A DNA stretch of 64,000 nt from UBA1189 sp045612925 (GTDB lineage Bacteria; Bacteroidota; Bacteroidia; Bacteroidales; Bacteroidaceae). Under the pieces are notes generated by a model. That model had not been told where the DNA came from. It ran no database searches and saw only the letters and a list, made by a program, of their open reading frames with translations. The DNA lies in NCBI GenBank assembly GCA_045612925.1, contig JAZKZX010000060.1, positions 1-64,000 of the forward strand, read 5' to 3'. The position numbers and the translations under genes are program-made. The stretch's first letter is position 1, and each line of letters begins with the position of its first letter. This document shows, piece after piece, positions 36,059 to 44,413 of the stretch.

Positions 36059-36103
36059 CAAAGGTAGGTCAATAAAATAAGAAAGGCTGTGAATCTTGTA
36101 CAC
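36059..36103 (-). promoter_or_regulatory. 15-bp element plus -7 box before the 584-aa AlbA_2 gene
   Basis: Minus strand: GTGTACAAGATTCAC (36089-36103), 22 bases, TACCTTTG (36059-36066). Here the dyad is longest: GGCTGTG and CACAGCC flank nine bases, suggesting binding by a dimer. Confidence 0.8.
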
Positions 36104-36183
36104 AGCCCTTTGAACTACAAATTTGAACGGAATACAGACCTATTGTTATAGCTGCGCCCCCTCGATTGGATTTATCATCGCCA

Positions 36184-36837
36184 TCAAAGCTCGATGGTGT
36201 AGCATACCTCTTCGTCGCGGCAGGCATCGAGGTTGATGCCTACGCGCTCGGCTACAAAGGCGTGGTCGTGCTCGCACACCCAACTGTAGTATTCGTCCAT
36301 ATCCCATTGGGCGGCGTCATCATCATCCCAGTCCTCTTCATAGAGTCTGTCATAGATGGATCGGTTGTCTTCCGCATCGGCATTCTCGTCTTCCTCTTTC
36401 GCGTCGGCGTCTTCATCTTCTTCCTCTTCTTCCTCATTGAGCTCCTCATCGTAGAATGCTGAACAGAAGCGACAATCGAAGGTCTCTTCCTCTTCTTCCT
36501 TCTTCACTGGGGTGTAGAGCCCGTTGCGCACATCCTCCTTGATGGCTTCGTCGAGGCACTCGTCGAGGCATTCGTTGTAGGCTTCGTAGAGCCAATACTC
36601 TTCGACCATGTAGTAGAACTTCTCTTCCAACTGCTCGTGCAGGGGCTCGAGCACTGTGGTGCCCTGGGCGATAGCCTTGGTAATGTCTTCGCAGGTGATC
36701 TTCTCCTTTCCAATCTGGCGGAGCGCCTCTAACTGTGCGTCGTCGACCTCGACTTCGATGTTCTGTTCACTGCCGTGTCCGTGTCCGCTACAGCTATAGC
36801 CGTAGAAGGCTTCTAATAATACTTTAATCTTTGTCAT
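36184..36837 (-). CDS. Highly acidic hypothetical protein (217 aa)
   Basis: I chose the ATG at 36837 (MTKIKVLLEAFYGYSCSGHG); the frame is open further upstream but those codons lie beyond a -7-like TATCTTTA. The middle has a run of Glu/Asp (EELNEEEEEEDEDADAKEED), and a DCRFC pair precedes it. The tail ends in DACRDEEVCYTIEL. No family is recognised. Such extreme acidity could mimic DNA or bind cations or basic partners, but that is speculation. It lies between the AlbA_2 gene and the PfkB gene on the same strand, 68 bases from the latter. Confidence 0.65.
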   Translation of the reverse strand: MTKIKVLLEAFYGYSCSGHGHGSEQNIEVEVDDAQLEALRQIGKEKITCEDITKAIAQGTTVLEPLHEQLEEKFYYMVEEYWLYEAYNECLDECLDEAIKEDVRNGLYTPVKKEEEEETFDCRFCSAFYDEELNEEEEEEDEDADAKEEDENADAEDNRSIYDRLYEEDWDDDDAAQWDMDEYYSWVCEHDHAFVAERVGINLDACRDEEVCYTIEL

Positions 36838-36905
36838 ATATAAAGATAGATAAATGTGAGGGTTTAATATGTAGATGTCAGTGTGTGTGGGTGTCGTCGG
36901 CTTTT

Positions 36906-37838
36906 TCAGCCCTGCTCGGCATCGATCATGCCCTTGCTGCTGAGGTAGGAGACGGAGCGCGAGGCAGTGAGGGTGGCCTCGGACAAGCACTCGTGGATGA
37001 CGGGGACGGTCATCTGGTCGAGGGTGAGGAGGTCGCGCTGGCAGAGGGAGGCGATGAACTGGCTGGTGGTCCAGTCGCCAGCGCCCTCGGTGTCGACGAC
37101 ATGCGCGTTGGGGATGGGGGCGACCTTGACCCAGCCCTGCCCGCGGAGGTTGAACTCGAGGCCTTCGGCACCCAGGGTGCGGATGAGGAGTTTGTCGGTG
37201 CAGCGGTCGGCAAAGGTGAGGTCGCTGACCTTCTCGTGGCTAAACTTGATGATGTCGCTCACCATGACGCCCTTGAGGAAGCGCTGCTGGGGGGCATCGC
37301 TCTCGGGCTCGAAGTAGATGAGCGTGCCTCGCTGGCGCAGCTCGCTGGCAAGGTAGCGGAGACCTGCCTCGGAGGCATCGAAGAAGAAGATGTCGGGCGT
37401 GAAGTCGAGCGCAGCCATGAAGCGTGGGGCCTCGTCGCGCACACGGAGGAAGCGGCGCTTGGGAAAGCGGCTCCCTGGCGAGGTGGCTCGAAACGAGGTG
37501 GTGGGGGTGCCGGTGAGTCTGTCGCGCTTGTGGGTGCAGCGCATGAGGGTGGTGCCACCGCTCTCGCTATTCTCGACGAAGCGTATGTCGGCTCCGTAGC
37601 GGCGGAGGTCGTCCCTGATCTGTAGACCCTGAGCAGAGAGGTCGAGGTGGGCGATGGGGTAGGTGGCTACTCCCAGGTAGGGGAGCATGCAACTGACGTT
37701 GCCGCAGGTGTTGCCCACACACTCGGTGACGATGGTCTCGGTGAAGGGGTTGCGGCTACCAATGACGAATCCCTGGGGATAGTCGCGGGTGACGATGGTG
37801 TCGAGGGCGAAGTTGCCACTCAAAAGGCAGGTTTTCAT
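36906..37838 (-). CDS. PfkB-family carbohydrate/nucleoside kinase (310 aa)
   Basis: I chose the ATG at 37838 (MKTCLLSGNFALDTIVTRDY); the frame upstream runs through the promoter into the next gene and is shadow. The PfkB fold is shown by GNTCGNVSCMLPYLG in the N-terminal half (substrate Gly-rich turn) and by DTEGAGDWTTSQFIASL near the C terminus, the PfkB signature 2 with the catalytic Asp of GAGD. The substrate could be a sugar, ribose or nucleoside; it is not one of the standard ribokinases I recognise. An exact GTGTACAAGATTCAC promoter ties it to the NADAR genes, so a ribose-type product of NADAR is an attractive but unproven substrate. Its 3' end is duplicated at 44168-44280. Confidence 0.82.
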   Translation of the reverse strand: MKTCLLSGNFALDTIVTRDYPQGFVIGSRNPFTETIVTECVGNTCGNVSCMLPYLGVATYPIAHLDLSAQGLQIRDDLRRYGADIRFVENSESGGTTLMRCTHKRDRLTGTPTTSFRATSPGSRFPKRRFLRVRDEAPRFMAALDFTPDIFFFDASEAGLRYLASELRQRGTLIYFEPESDAPQQRFLKGVMVSDIIKFSHEKVSDLTFADRCTDKLLIRTLGAEGLEFNLRGQGWVKVAPIPNAHVVDTEGAGDWTTSQFIASLCQRDLLTLDQMTVPVIHECLSEATLTASRSVSYLSSKGMIDAEQG

Positions 37839-37864
37839 GTGTATATTCTGTTTGTGTACGGAGG

Positions 37865-37909
37865 CAAAGATAGTGAAAATATTTAACATAGGTCGTGAAT
37901 CTTGTACAC
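37865..37909 (-). promoter_or_regulatory. 15-bp element plus -7 box before the PfkB gene
   Basis: Minus strand: GTGTACAAGATTCAC (37895-37909), 22 bases, TATCTTTG (37865-37872), 26 bases before the ATG. It almost abuts the stop codon of the upstream WG gene. Confidence 0.8.
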
Positions 37910-37912
37910 TAC

Positions 37913-38629
37913 CTATAAGAATATGCCTGAATGGTAAAGGAAGGCTTGATTGATGTCTTCGGTGAACTGACCCTTGGAGTCGATGTAGCCCCACTGACCG
38001 TGAAGGTTGACCTTGATCCAACCGAGGTGCTGGGGGATGTGTATCTCATCGTAGATGGGTGGAAGGGGTAGGGCGGTGCCGTATAGACCTACTTTGCCGT
38101 CCTTGCGTAGCTCGATGTAGGGGGTGCCAGGGTGTGCGTCGAGGCTGTCGTAGACGGGGGTAAGTAGCTCTATGTATCTCTGATTGCCGTTGAGTGAGAG
38201 CAGGCCTACCTTTCCGTCGCGACGGAAGGAACAGAGGTCGATGATCTCGGCATAGGGTTCGATGACATCGCAGACGAAGGGGTACATCTCCGTGCCTAGG
38301 CCATCGGCCTTGACGATGCCATACTTGTTGCCACAGCGGGCGATGTAGATTAAGGTGGTGCCAACGCTATCGATGAGGCGGAGCTCGTCGTAGAGGGGTG
38401 CGACCAACTCGACATCGAACAGGGCGTGGTACACACCGTAGCGTCCGTCGTGCTCAAATACTTCGGCATATGAAGCGATGTTGCGATAGTGCCATGCCTC
38501 ATTCTCGAGTCGGATGCGTGTGTCGTCATCGTGCTCGGCTGTTTCAAACTTGAGCATCAGTTCGTTGAGGCTCTCACGGGTAAGTGGGCGCAACTCCTCG
38601 ATGGGGTTGCCAAACATGTCGAGGTACAT
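37913..38629 (-). CDS. WG-repeat protein (238 aa)
   Basis: It contains several WG/KWG-type beta repeats: HDGRYGVYHALFDVELVAPL, GNKYGIVKADG, RDGKVGLLSLNGN, RKDGKVGLYG and HGQWGYIDSKGQF, each a 'x-G-x-x-G-h-h' hairpin followed by 'PxYD'. WG repeats are beta-propeller-like binding modules of unknown ligand, common in Bacteroidetes, and found in some polymorphic toxin or immunity settings. There is no signal peptide. It lies 101 bases downstream of the AAA+ gene; the gap carries ATTAGGAGTTAGGG-type repeats. It is only a distant relative of the other two WG proteins in the window. Confidence 0.75.
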   Translation of the reverse strand: MYLDMFGNPIEELRPLTRESLNELMLKFETAEHDDDTRIRLENEAWHYRNIASYAEVFEHDGRYGVYHALFDVELVAPLYDELRLIDSVGTTLIYIARCGNKYGIVKADGLGTEMYPFVCDVIEPYAEIIDLCSFRRDGKVGLLSLNGNQRYIELLTPVYDSLDAHPGTPYIELRKDGKVGLYGTALPLPPIYDEIHIPQHLGWIKVNLHGQWGYIDSKGQFTEDINQAFLYHSGIFL

Positions 38630-38730
38630 AGGGGGGTGATAATTAGGAGTTAGGGATTAGGAGTTAGGGAGAATGCTTGTTTGCTGCATCCTTTCATCTT
38701 AAAGCGTTAGTCTGTAATCGTTAGCATCGT

Positions 38731-40431
38731 TCATCTAAATCCTACGACGGGGTGTTTGCGTTGGATATGTTCGAGGGACTCGCTATCACAGTAGGTACGC
38801 AGGGTGTCGAGCGAGGCCGACTGGTCGTAGAGGATGTAGTCGACCATGCGCTTGCGGGCGATGTTCTCGATCTGGCCACCGCTGAGACTGTATTCCGAGG
38901 CGAGCGAGTAGGCCTCGTCGGTGCTGAGGGTGGGGATCATGGATTGCCAGATGCTCTGGCGTGCCTCGAGGCTGGGACGGGCAAACTCCACCTTGTAGAG
39001 GAAGCGGCGCTCGAAGGCTTTGTCCATGTTGCTGGTGAGGTTGGTGGTGGCGATGAGGATGCCGTCGAGTTGCTCCATCTCTTCGAGGATGATGTTTTGC
39101 AGGGCGTTCTCCATCTTGTCGACACTGCGGGAGACGTGCTCCATGCGGGTGCCGATGATGGCATCGGCCTCGTTGAATAGCAGGATGGGAGCCTTGCTGC
39201 TCTTGGCGCACAGCTTGCGGTAGCGTTTGAAGAGCTTCTTGACGTTCTGCTCCGACTCGCCCACCCACTTGCTCTTGATGTCGGTGATGTTGACCTGCAT
39301 GATGTCGCGCCCCGTGGCCTTGGCCAGCTGGAGGGCGGTCTCGGTTTTGCCCGTGCCCGGAGCTCCGAAGAAGAGGCAGGCGAAGCCCCTGCGCATGCCG
39401 CTCTCGGCGAGGCGGTGCTGAATGGCCTCGAACTGTTCGGGCTGGAGCAGCTGGCACAGCTTGTCGATGGCCTCGCGCTCGGTGGGGTTGTAGTACATGG
39501 ACTTACCGACGATGTCCTTATGGCTCAGTAGACCGGCACAGTGGTCCAGCGTGTCGTCGGTCTCCCAAGCGAGGCCGAGCTCCTCGGAGAGCTGCTGGCG
39601 CACCTCGGAGGAGGGGGCTATGGAGTTGGAGCTTCCCATGAGGTCGGACTGGCTGTGGTATTCGAGGAGCGCCCCCTGGAGCAGGGGATTGGTGCCCGAG
39701 CTGATGCCCGAACTGATGTGCCCCCATGACCTGCGCTCGAAGAGAAAGCGGTATTGGTTGCTGACGATGCGGGTGTCGCCACTGTTGACATACTCCCTGC
39801 AGCAGTAGAGGAAGAGGACCTGATCGTCGAGGCGGTGCTGAGCGATGCACTTGCACACGCTCAGCGTGCCATTCTTCTGGATGAGGCTGTTGAGTTCGCC
39901 ATGGAGCTCCTTTGCCTCCATCAGCTTGTCGTCGCACTGGGTGAAAAGGTCGTCGATGCGCTCGAAGAACTCTGCTAGGGAGAGCCCCTCGTCTGTGGGG
40001 GGGATGTACTCGACATTCCTCATGTAAGCCTGTGCGGCAGCGGGGATGACGACGTACTGGATCTCACCATCCATGTCCTTGACCTTACGGACGATGCGGC
40101 GATCGACCAGCTCGCCTATCTCGGGCATGTGGGTGATCATGTGCATGTTGCGTGTGTCGAGGTAGTGGGCCATGTTCTTCGTGCTGAGCGGACCTGCATG
40201 GTCGATGAGCATGGCTATGACCATTGACTGCAGTGGGGTAAACTGCAGGCGCTCCTCGAGGAGAGCGAAGGCCTCCTGTGCATTGGTCAGCGACTCGGGG
40301 TCGAGACTGCAGCCTCTGGACTCGATGAGCACTGTCTCCAATGCAGCGATGAGGGTGTCCTTACCGCTGACAACCTCTGTGGCAGCGATGTCGGTGGCGG
40401 ATCTGGTGGTTCTTAATCTTCTTAGTCCCAT
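38731..40431 (-). CDS. AAA+ ATPase (566 aa) with Asn in Walker B
   Basis: The C-terminal half is a single AAA+ domain: Walker A GAPGTGKTETAL near residue 356, then KSKWVGESEQNVKKLFKRY, Walker B ILLFNEADAIIGTR near 416, sensor 1 LIATTNLTSN, and arginine-finger region AFERRFLYKVEFARP. The Walker B Asp is replaced by Asn (FNEAD instead of FDEAD), a variant seen in some AAA families that could slow hydrolysis. The N-terminal 330 residues include a winged-helix-like part (MVIAMLIDHAGPLSTKNMAH) and a long helical stretch. It is probably a remodelling ATPase acting on the co-encoded WG-repeat proteins, which flank it on both sides. Confidence 0.8.
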   Translation of the reverse strand: MGLRRLRTTRSATDIAATEVVSGKDTLIAALETVLIESRGCSLDPESLTNAQEAFALLEERLQFTPLQSMVIAMLIDHAGPLSTKNMAHYLDTRNMHMITHMPEIGELVDRRIVRKVKDMDGEIQYVVIPAAAQAYMRNVEYIPPTDEGLSLAEFFERIDDLFTQCDDKLMEAKELHGELNSLIQKNGTLSVCKCIAQHRLDDQVLFLYCCREYVNSGDTRIVSNQYRFLFERRSWGHISSGISSGTNPLLQGALLEYHSQSDLMGSSNSIAPSSEVRQQLSEELGLAWETDDTLDHCAGLLSHKDIVGKSMYYNPTEREAIDKLCQLLQPEQFEAIQHRLAESGMRRGFACLFFGAPGTGKTETALQLAKATGRDIMQVNITDIKSKWVGESEQNVKKLFKRYRKLCAKSSKAPILLFNEADAIIGTRMEHVSRSVDKMENALQNIILEEMEQLDGILIATTNLTSNMDKAFERRFLYKVEFARPSLEARQSIWQSMIPTLSTDEAYSLASEYSLSGGQIENIARKRMVDYILYDQSASLDTLRTYCDSESLEHIQRKHPVVGFR

Positions 40432-40552
40432 AGTTAGAGCATTTTAGTGTTTAGAGTTTAGTGTTTAGTGAGTCATCCGGATGGAAGCCAATAGCTAACA
40501 GTCAGCAACCAACCGACAAGTACCGTGTGTAGGGGAGGAGCACCCTGCTTAT

Positions 40553-41269
40553 TCAAAAGTTGGGGCGGAAGTTGTACCACCACTTGTCCTGGTCTTCGTC
40601 GCTGAGGGGCTCAGCGAGGAACTGGCCATCGCCGCTGATGTATCCCCAGGTGTCACCGAGGCGTACGTGTACATTGTCATTCTCGTCGGGCTCCATCTCA
40701 TCGTAGATGGGAGCTACATAGCTTCCATGCAGTGTGCAGAGACCATACTTGCCCTCGTTCTCGAGCATTACGATGTGGTTGAACGGCTCGTAGATGGTAT
40801 CTACCATGGTGGGGAGGAGCTCGGTGCCGTCGGGGCGGAGGATGGTGGCCTTGCTGCCGCGGTGGACGATGAAGTGGTCGGTCCAGGGGCAGAAGGTGAT
40901 GTAGTCGTAGATGAAGTCGCAGATGGGTTTGCCACTGCCGTCGGCGTTTACGATGGCATACTTATCCTCCCCGTTCATGACGGGCACGGGGAGCTCGCGC
41001 CAGTGGTCGTAGCGGTAGCGGGCGCCAATGGCCTTGTACAGCGCGGGGATGCGCACCTGGCCAGTGATGTCCTTGAGGCCCGTGAGACCGTTCTCGGTGA
41101 ACTCCTGGTCGAAGAGGTCGTACTCGTCATGTAGCGCCTCCATCTTCTCGATGTACTCGTTGGCGAGGTTGAAGTCACCGTTGCGCATAGCTGCGTTCAT
41201 CTCTGCGTTGTAGGTGGTGAACTTGTTGATGATCTCAGCGGTGGGGAGGTTTTTGCTCTTCTGTGTCAT
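40553..41269 (-). CDS. WG-repeat protein A (238 aa), paralogue of 44512-45231
   Basis: The N terminus is helical (EIINKFTTYNAEMNAAMRNG). WG-type repeats follow: DITGQVRIPALYKAI, EDKYAIVNADGSGKPICDFI, GSKATILRPDGTELLP, EGKYGLCTLHGSYVAPIYDE and DTWGYISGDGQFLAEPLSDE. It is very similar throughout to the 239-aa protein at 44512-45231; the shared promoter spacing (51 bases from -7 box to ATG in both) shows that the regulatory region was copied too. A divergent gene starts on the other side of the promoter, again as in the second copy. The function is unknown; a peptide-binding role is plausible. Confidence 0.78.
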   Translation of the reverse strand: MTQKSKNLPTAEIINKFTTYNAEMNAAMRNGDFNLANEYIEKMEALHDEYDLFDQEFTENGLTGLKDITGQVRIPALYKAIGARYRYDHWRELPVPVMNGEDKYAIVNADGSGKPICDFIYDYITFCPWTDHFIVHRGSKATILRPDGTELLPTMVDTIYEPFNHIVMLENEGKYGLCTLHGSYVAPIYDEMEPDENDNVHVRLGDTWGYISGDGQFLAEPLSDEDQDKWWYNFRPNF

Positions 41270-41320
41270 AGCAGTAAAGACTTTAAGGTTAATGTATACG
41301 TGTTTTCAACTTTCACGCTG

Positions 41321-41365
41321 CAAAGTAAAAGCTTTTTCCCCAGAAAGGCTGTGAAACCTGTACAC
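41321..41365 (-). promoter_or_regulatory. 15-bp element variant plus -7 box before WG protein A
   Basis: Minus strand: GTGTACAGGTTTCAC (41351-41365), 22 bases, TTACTTTG (41321-41328). Confidence 0.7.
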
Positions 41366-41493
41366 GGCCGAATAATGTGTTAATTTTGTGTTAAGTAGAT
41401 GGACGGATTTGGAAATCTCGGATTTTTGTTATAATATTTGTAAACACATAGCACAGCAATAAATCTTTATCCATCCTATTAATATATTTGATT

Positions 41494-42189
41494 ATGGAAA
41501 GACCGACTTATCCTTTAGACAGACGAGTGCTTGAAATCATTATTCATGATTTAGGTATGGAATCTAAGGTCTGCCTTGACGCAGAATCTAAAGCTTCTTC
41601 GTCAACATATGATGAAATCGCTATAATCATAGCAAATAAAGCGTGGGCATATATGTCAAGGCCGGGTGATAAACGTACCGAAGAGTATAATCCGTTGGAT
41701 AGAATCACTTGGGAACGAATTTTTGGACAATTATCATCCAAGTCAAAATGTAGCATTAGAACACTTCAGCAGATAGCGCATGCTTTAGAATATCGCAACT
41801 GGGATGATTTGATGAAATGTATAGAAGACGACTATCATAATATAATTGAGAGGGGAATAGGTAGAGGACATTATGCATCTAGGATAAGTGTATCATCTAA
41901 TAGATGTCACAAAATTAGTGAGGGTGACAAAGTGGATATAATTTGGGATAAATACCATAGAGGAATCGCAAGAGCAGAATTGACATATCTTGGAAATAAT
42001 CGTTATCGTGTGGACGATAGAGAAAATTGTAAACTTGAGCCAGGAGACGAGTTTATTTGTAAGGATTATATGTTGCCATCTTTGTACTTTACTAATATAA
42101 TAAGAGGGGGTGAGTCTATAGGCACGTACCATGGTGAGGGAATGTTTAAGAGGATTATCATTCATAGGAATGGTGAACTCATAAAGTAG
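41494..42189 (+). CDS. Hypothetical protein (231 aa), paralogue of 45544-46281
   Basis: It starts at the ATG at 41494 (MERPTYPLDRRVLEIIIHDL); the TTG two codons earlier is less likely. The N terminus PTYPLDRRVLEII is identical to that of the paralogue. A helical first half (TWERIFGQLSSKSKCSIRTL, QQIAHALEYRNWDDLMKCIE) is followed by a beta-rich C terminus (GDKVDIIWDKYHRGIARAEL, LEPGDEFICKDYML). The first half could be a helix-turn-helix-like binding domain. The gene is AT-rich and shares its 5' region (GGAAATnTCG ... TATAATATTTG) with the paralogue. No known family recognised. Confidence 0.65.
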   Translation: MERPTYPLDRRVLEIIIHDLGMESKVCLDAESKASSSTYDEIAIIIANKAWAYMSRPGDKRTEEYNPLDRITWERIFGQLSSKSKCSIRTLQQIAHALEYRNWDDLMKCIEDDYHNIIERGIGRGHYASRISVSSNRCHKISEGDKVDIIWDKYHRGIARAELTYLGNNRYRVDDRENCKLEPGDEFICKDYMLPSLYFTNIIRGGESIGTYHGEGMFKRIIIHRNGELIK

Positions 42190-42205
42190 TGTGCGAAGGA
42201 TTCAC
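42189..42205 (+). promoter_or_regulatory. Degenerate copy of the 15-bp element
   Basis: GTGTGCGAAGGATTCAC, two bases longer, begins right at the stop of the 231-aa gene; no -7 box follows at the right distance. Its left context CTCATAAAGTAG is identical to that before the intact element at 49523. Probably a non-functional relic. Confidence 0.35.
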
Positions 42206-42284
42206 AGGAATAGTAATTATCGACAAAAAAGATAAATAACGAGAGCAAACGATACGTTTTGTCATATGTTATGGTTCTGCCTCG

Positions 42285-42301
42285 CCCCCTTGAAGAGGGG
42301 G
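42285..42301. repeat. REP-like GC hairpin
   Basis: CCCCCT and AGGGGG around TGAAG, in an otherwise AT-rich gap; same style as the palindromes inserted in protein genes. A related CCCCTCT...AGAGG...GGGG sequence just beyond forms the 3' end of the next gene. Confidence 0.5.
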
Positions 42302-42369
42302 TGTGCTTTTAAGTTAGTCCTTCCGTGATTAAAATGTAATATATACCCTTTCTTACCAATCTGTCTGCT

Positions 42370-42843
42370 TTACCCCTCTACTTCCTCTGAAGGGGTGTCT
42401 GATGGTTTCTGTATCAATGGTTTGATAGCTTGGTATATGTCGCGCAGGTCGATGTGGCGAAACTCGGAGGTGAGCCTGCGGGCACATGTCCAGCTCATGC
42501 TCTTGAAGGCTATACGGGGACATTGGGAGTCGGGTACATAGAGGTATAGCTCTCCCTTCGCTTGATCCCATACGAGGGCCTCTTCATCGAGGTATTTTGT
42601 GTAGAGGGATGAGGCTAAGACGGCGCTCTTCAAGGAGAGAACCTTGATGCCGTCCTCGGTCTCGCCATGGCTATAGCGTGATGAAATGACGGGGCATAAC
42701 TCAGCATAGCCACGCTCGTCGCATTGGGATGTCTTGAAGGCGTCCTCGAGGTAGGATGTGTCCAATACGGCGGGATAGAGAGGGCGGTCTTTATTTTCCT
42801 CTATCATTGCCAAAAATTCTTTCTTGAGTGATTCGATGTCCAT
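42370..42843 (-). CDS. Hypothetical protein (157 aa)
   Basis: The start MDIESLKKEFLAMIEENKDR is helical; the middle is mixed (YAELCPVISSRYSHGETEDG, GELYLYVPDSQCPRIAFKSM). No domain recognised. The last residues (SDTPSEEVEG) are encoded by REP-like palindromic DNA, so the original C terminus was probably replaced when that repeat arrived. It is the third gene of a Sel1-led operon, 24 bases after the 103-aa gene. Confidence 0.6.
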   Translation of the reverse strand: MDIESLKKEFLAMIEENKDRPLYPAVLDTSYLEDAFKTSQCDERGYAELCPVISSRYSHGETEDGIKVLSLKSAVLASSLYTKYLDEEALVWDQAKGELYLYVPDSQCPRIAFKSMSWTCARRLTSEFRHIDLRDIYQAIKPLIQKPSDTPSEEVEG

Positions 42844-42867
42844 AATTGTAGAGATGGTTAAGGTGGA

Positions 42868-43179
42868 TTAAGAAAGGTAATGCTTTACCAATCGCTCGAT
42901 ATATTCCTCGTTGGGGACTCGCTTGCCCGATTCGTCAAGCATAGTAATATCCTCTGCCAAATGATGATATTCGCAGGGCGTTGTGTTCACTGGACGGCCA
43001 TCGCTGTCTCTATAGACTGTGCCATCGTCATTCAGGTCGAATCCCGATTCTGCCAGAGTGCGAACCTCTACTATGGACTCATCGGAAAAATCGATATGAA
43101 AGAGTTCGTCGGGATTGTAGCCATTACAACGAAGATGATCTTTGATGTAGTAACACACGTAGTCAAAGCTATATTCCAT
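42868..43179 (-). CDS. Hypothetical protein (103 aa)
   Basis: A small acidic protein (MEYSFDYVCYYIKDHLRCNG, then DELFHIDFSDESIVEVRTLA). No family recognised. It starts 18 bases after the Sel1-repeat gene and ends 24 bases before the 157-aa gene, so the three form one transcript. Short spacing and coherent composition support a real gene. Confidence 0.6.
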   Translation of the reverse strand: MEYSFDYVCYYIKDHLRCNGYNPDELFHIDFSDESIVEVRTLAESGFDLNDDGTVYRDSDGRPVNTTPCEYHHLAEDITMLDESGKRVPNEEYIERLVKHYLS

Positions 43180-43197
43180 TGATATATTTATATAATG

Positions 43198-44088
43198 TTA
43201 ATTGTTTGTTCTTATTTCTGCTTCTCTTTCAACGGCTAATCGCTCGAGCGAGGCTTTGGCCTCTTCGTCGCCCCGCTCGGCGGCTTGCTGGTACCAGTGG
43301 ATGGCTTGCTCGAGGTCTTCGGCAACGCCATAGCCATTTTCGTAGCAATAGCCAAGCATCTCCATGGCATTCTCGTCGTCTTGCTCGGCTGCGAGACGGA
43401 AGAGTTCTACGGCTCGCTCATCGTCTTCCTCTACGATGTCGCCATCGAAGTAGAGGGTGCCAAGGGTGAATAGGGCGTCGGCATCGCCCTGATCGGCGGC
43501 TTGGCGGTACCAATAGATGGCTTGCTCTCCGTCCTTCTCGACCCCCAAGCCCTCTTCGTAACAGGTGCCGAGGTGGTACTGGGCATAAACATCGCCTTGC
43601 TCGGCGGCTTGCCGGTACCAATATGCTGCTTGCTCATCGTCTTGCTCGACGCCCTCGCCGTTTTTGTAGAGACTGGCAAGGAGTGTCTGGGCAAACTTGT
43701 TACCTTGCTCGGCTGCGAGTCGGTACCAGTGGGCGGCTTGAGTATCGTCCTGCTCTACCACCTTGCCTTCTAAGTAGTATGAGGCTATGCGTCTTTGGGA
43801 CTCGGCAAATCCCTGCTCTGCTGACTTGCGAAACCAGAGGTATGCTTGCTTGGGGTTGGGCTCGCCGTCATAGCCCTTCTCGTACCATACGCCCAGGGCG
43901 CACTCGCCACGGGCATTGCCCTGCTCTGCTGACAGGGTGAAGTAGTGATGGGCCTTGGCGAGGTCTTTCTCTGTGTCAATGCCATTGGCATAGCGTAGTC
44001 CAAGTTCGCACTGAGCAGCTGCATCGCCCTGCTCGGCTAATGCCTGCAGCTCCTGGAGGGTGGGAGTGTTTTCGTTGGGGTGTGTCAT
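43198..44088 (-). CDS. Sel1-like repeat protein (296 aa)
   Basis: About seven Sel1 repeats of 36 residues, for example AAYWYRQAAEQGDVYAQYHL and QAIYWYRQAADQGDADALFT, fill the chain from residue 15 to 285. There is no signal peptide. It resembles the Sel1 protein at 13309-14265 in repeat sequence and probably shares its scaffold role. It heads a three-gene operon with two small unknown proteins. Upstream is TACATTTG (minus strand of 44112-44119), a good -7 box, but the 15-bp element is not present at the 22-base position. Confidence 0.85.
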   Translation of the reverse strand: MTHPNENTPTLQELQALAEQGDAAAQCELGLRYANGIDTEKDLAKAHHYFTLSAEQGNARGECALGVWYEKGYDGEPNPKQAYLWFRKSAEQGFAESQRRIASYYLEGKVVEQDDTQAAHWYRLAAEQGNKFAQTLLASLYKNGEGVEQDDEQAAYWYRQAAEQGDVYAQYHLGTCYEEGLGVEKDGEQAIYWYRQAADQGDADALFTLGTLYFDGDIVEEDDERAVELFRLAAEQDDENAMEMLGYCYENGYGVAEDLEQAIHWYQQAAERGDEEAKASLERLAVEREAEIRTNN

Positions 44089-44111
44089 AGTTGTTGTTCT
44101 TAATAGTGATG

Positions 44112-44119
44112 CAAATGTA
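44112..44119 (-). promoter_or_regulatory. -7 box of the Sel1-led operon
   Basis: Minus-strand TACATTTG, 23 bases before the ATG. No 15-bp element at the expected place. Confidence 0.55.
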
Positions 44120-44167
44120 CGGGATTAGTTTGTTAAATGCAAGTGTATGTGGGTGTTGTCAGCTTTT

Positions 44168-44280
44168 TCAGCTCTGCTCGGCTTCAATCATGCCCTTGCT
44201 GCTGAGGTCGGAGGCTGAGCATGAGGCAGTGGGCGTAGTATCGGCCAAGAGCTCGTGGAGGATGGCTATGACCCATCTGA
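44168..44280 (-). pseudogene. 3' fragment of the PfkB kinase gene
   Basis: The frame reads HELLADTTPTASCSASDLSS then KGMIEAEQS-stop. This matches the end of the intact kinase at 36906 (HECLSEATLTASRSVSYLSS, KGMIDAEQG-stop), and DNA similarity runs on past the stop codon (GCTTTTTCAGC and GTGTGGGTGT context). The rest of the kinase is missing. An open frame upstream (to 44446) is contributed by a 49-bp dispersed repeat and is not a gene. It marks the edge of a segmental duplication. Confidence 0.7.
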
Positions 44281-44413
44281 GGATTTTTCTCTTGAATCTT
44301 TTCATAAATGAATGTCTCTTTGGGTTATTGTTAGTTGTAGGAGATGGACAATGAGCGATGAACTTGTTTAGGGAGTTAAGGAGTTTAGGTGTTACGCTCC
44401 GCTTAGGAGTATA

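Noticed and set aside
36838..36890. A 15-bp element before the acidic protein gene
   Set aside because: The 22-base position reads GTAGATGTCAGTGTG, with too few matches to the consensus.
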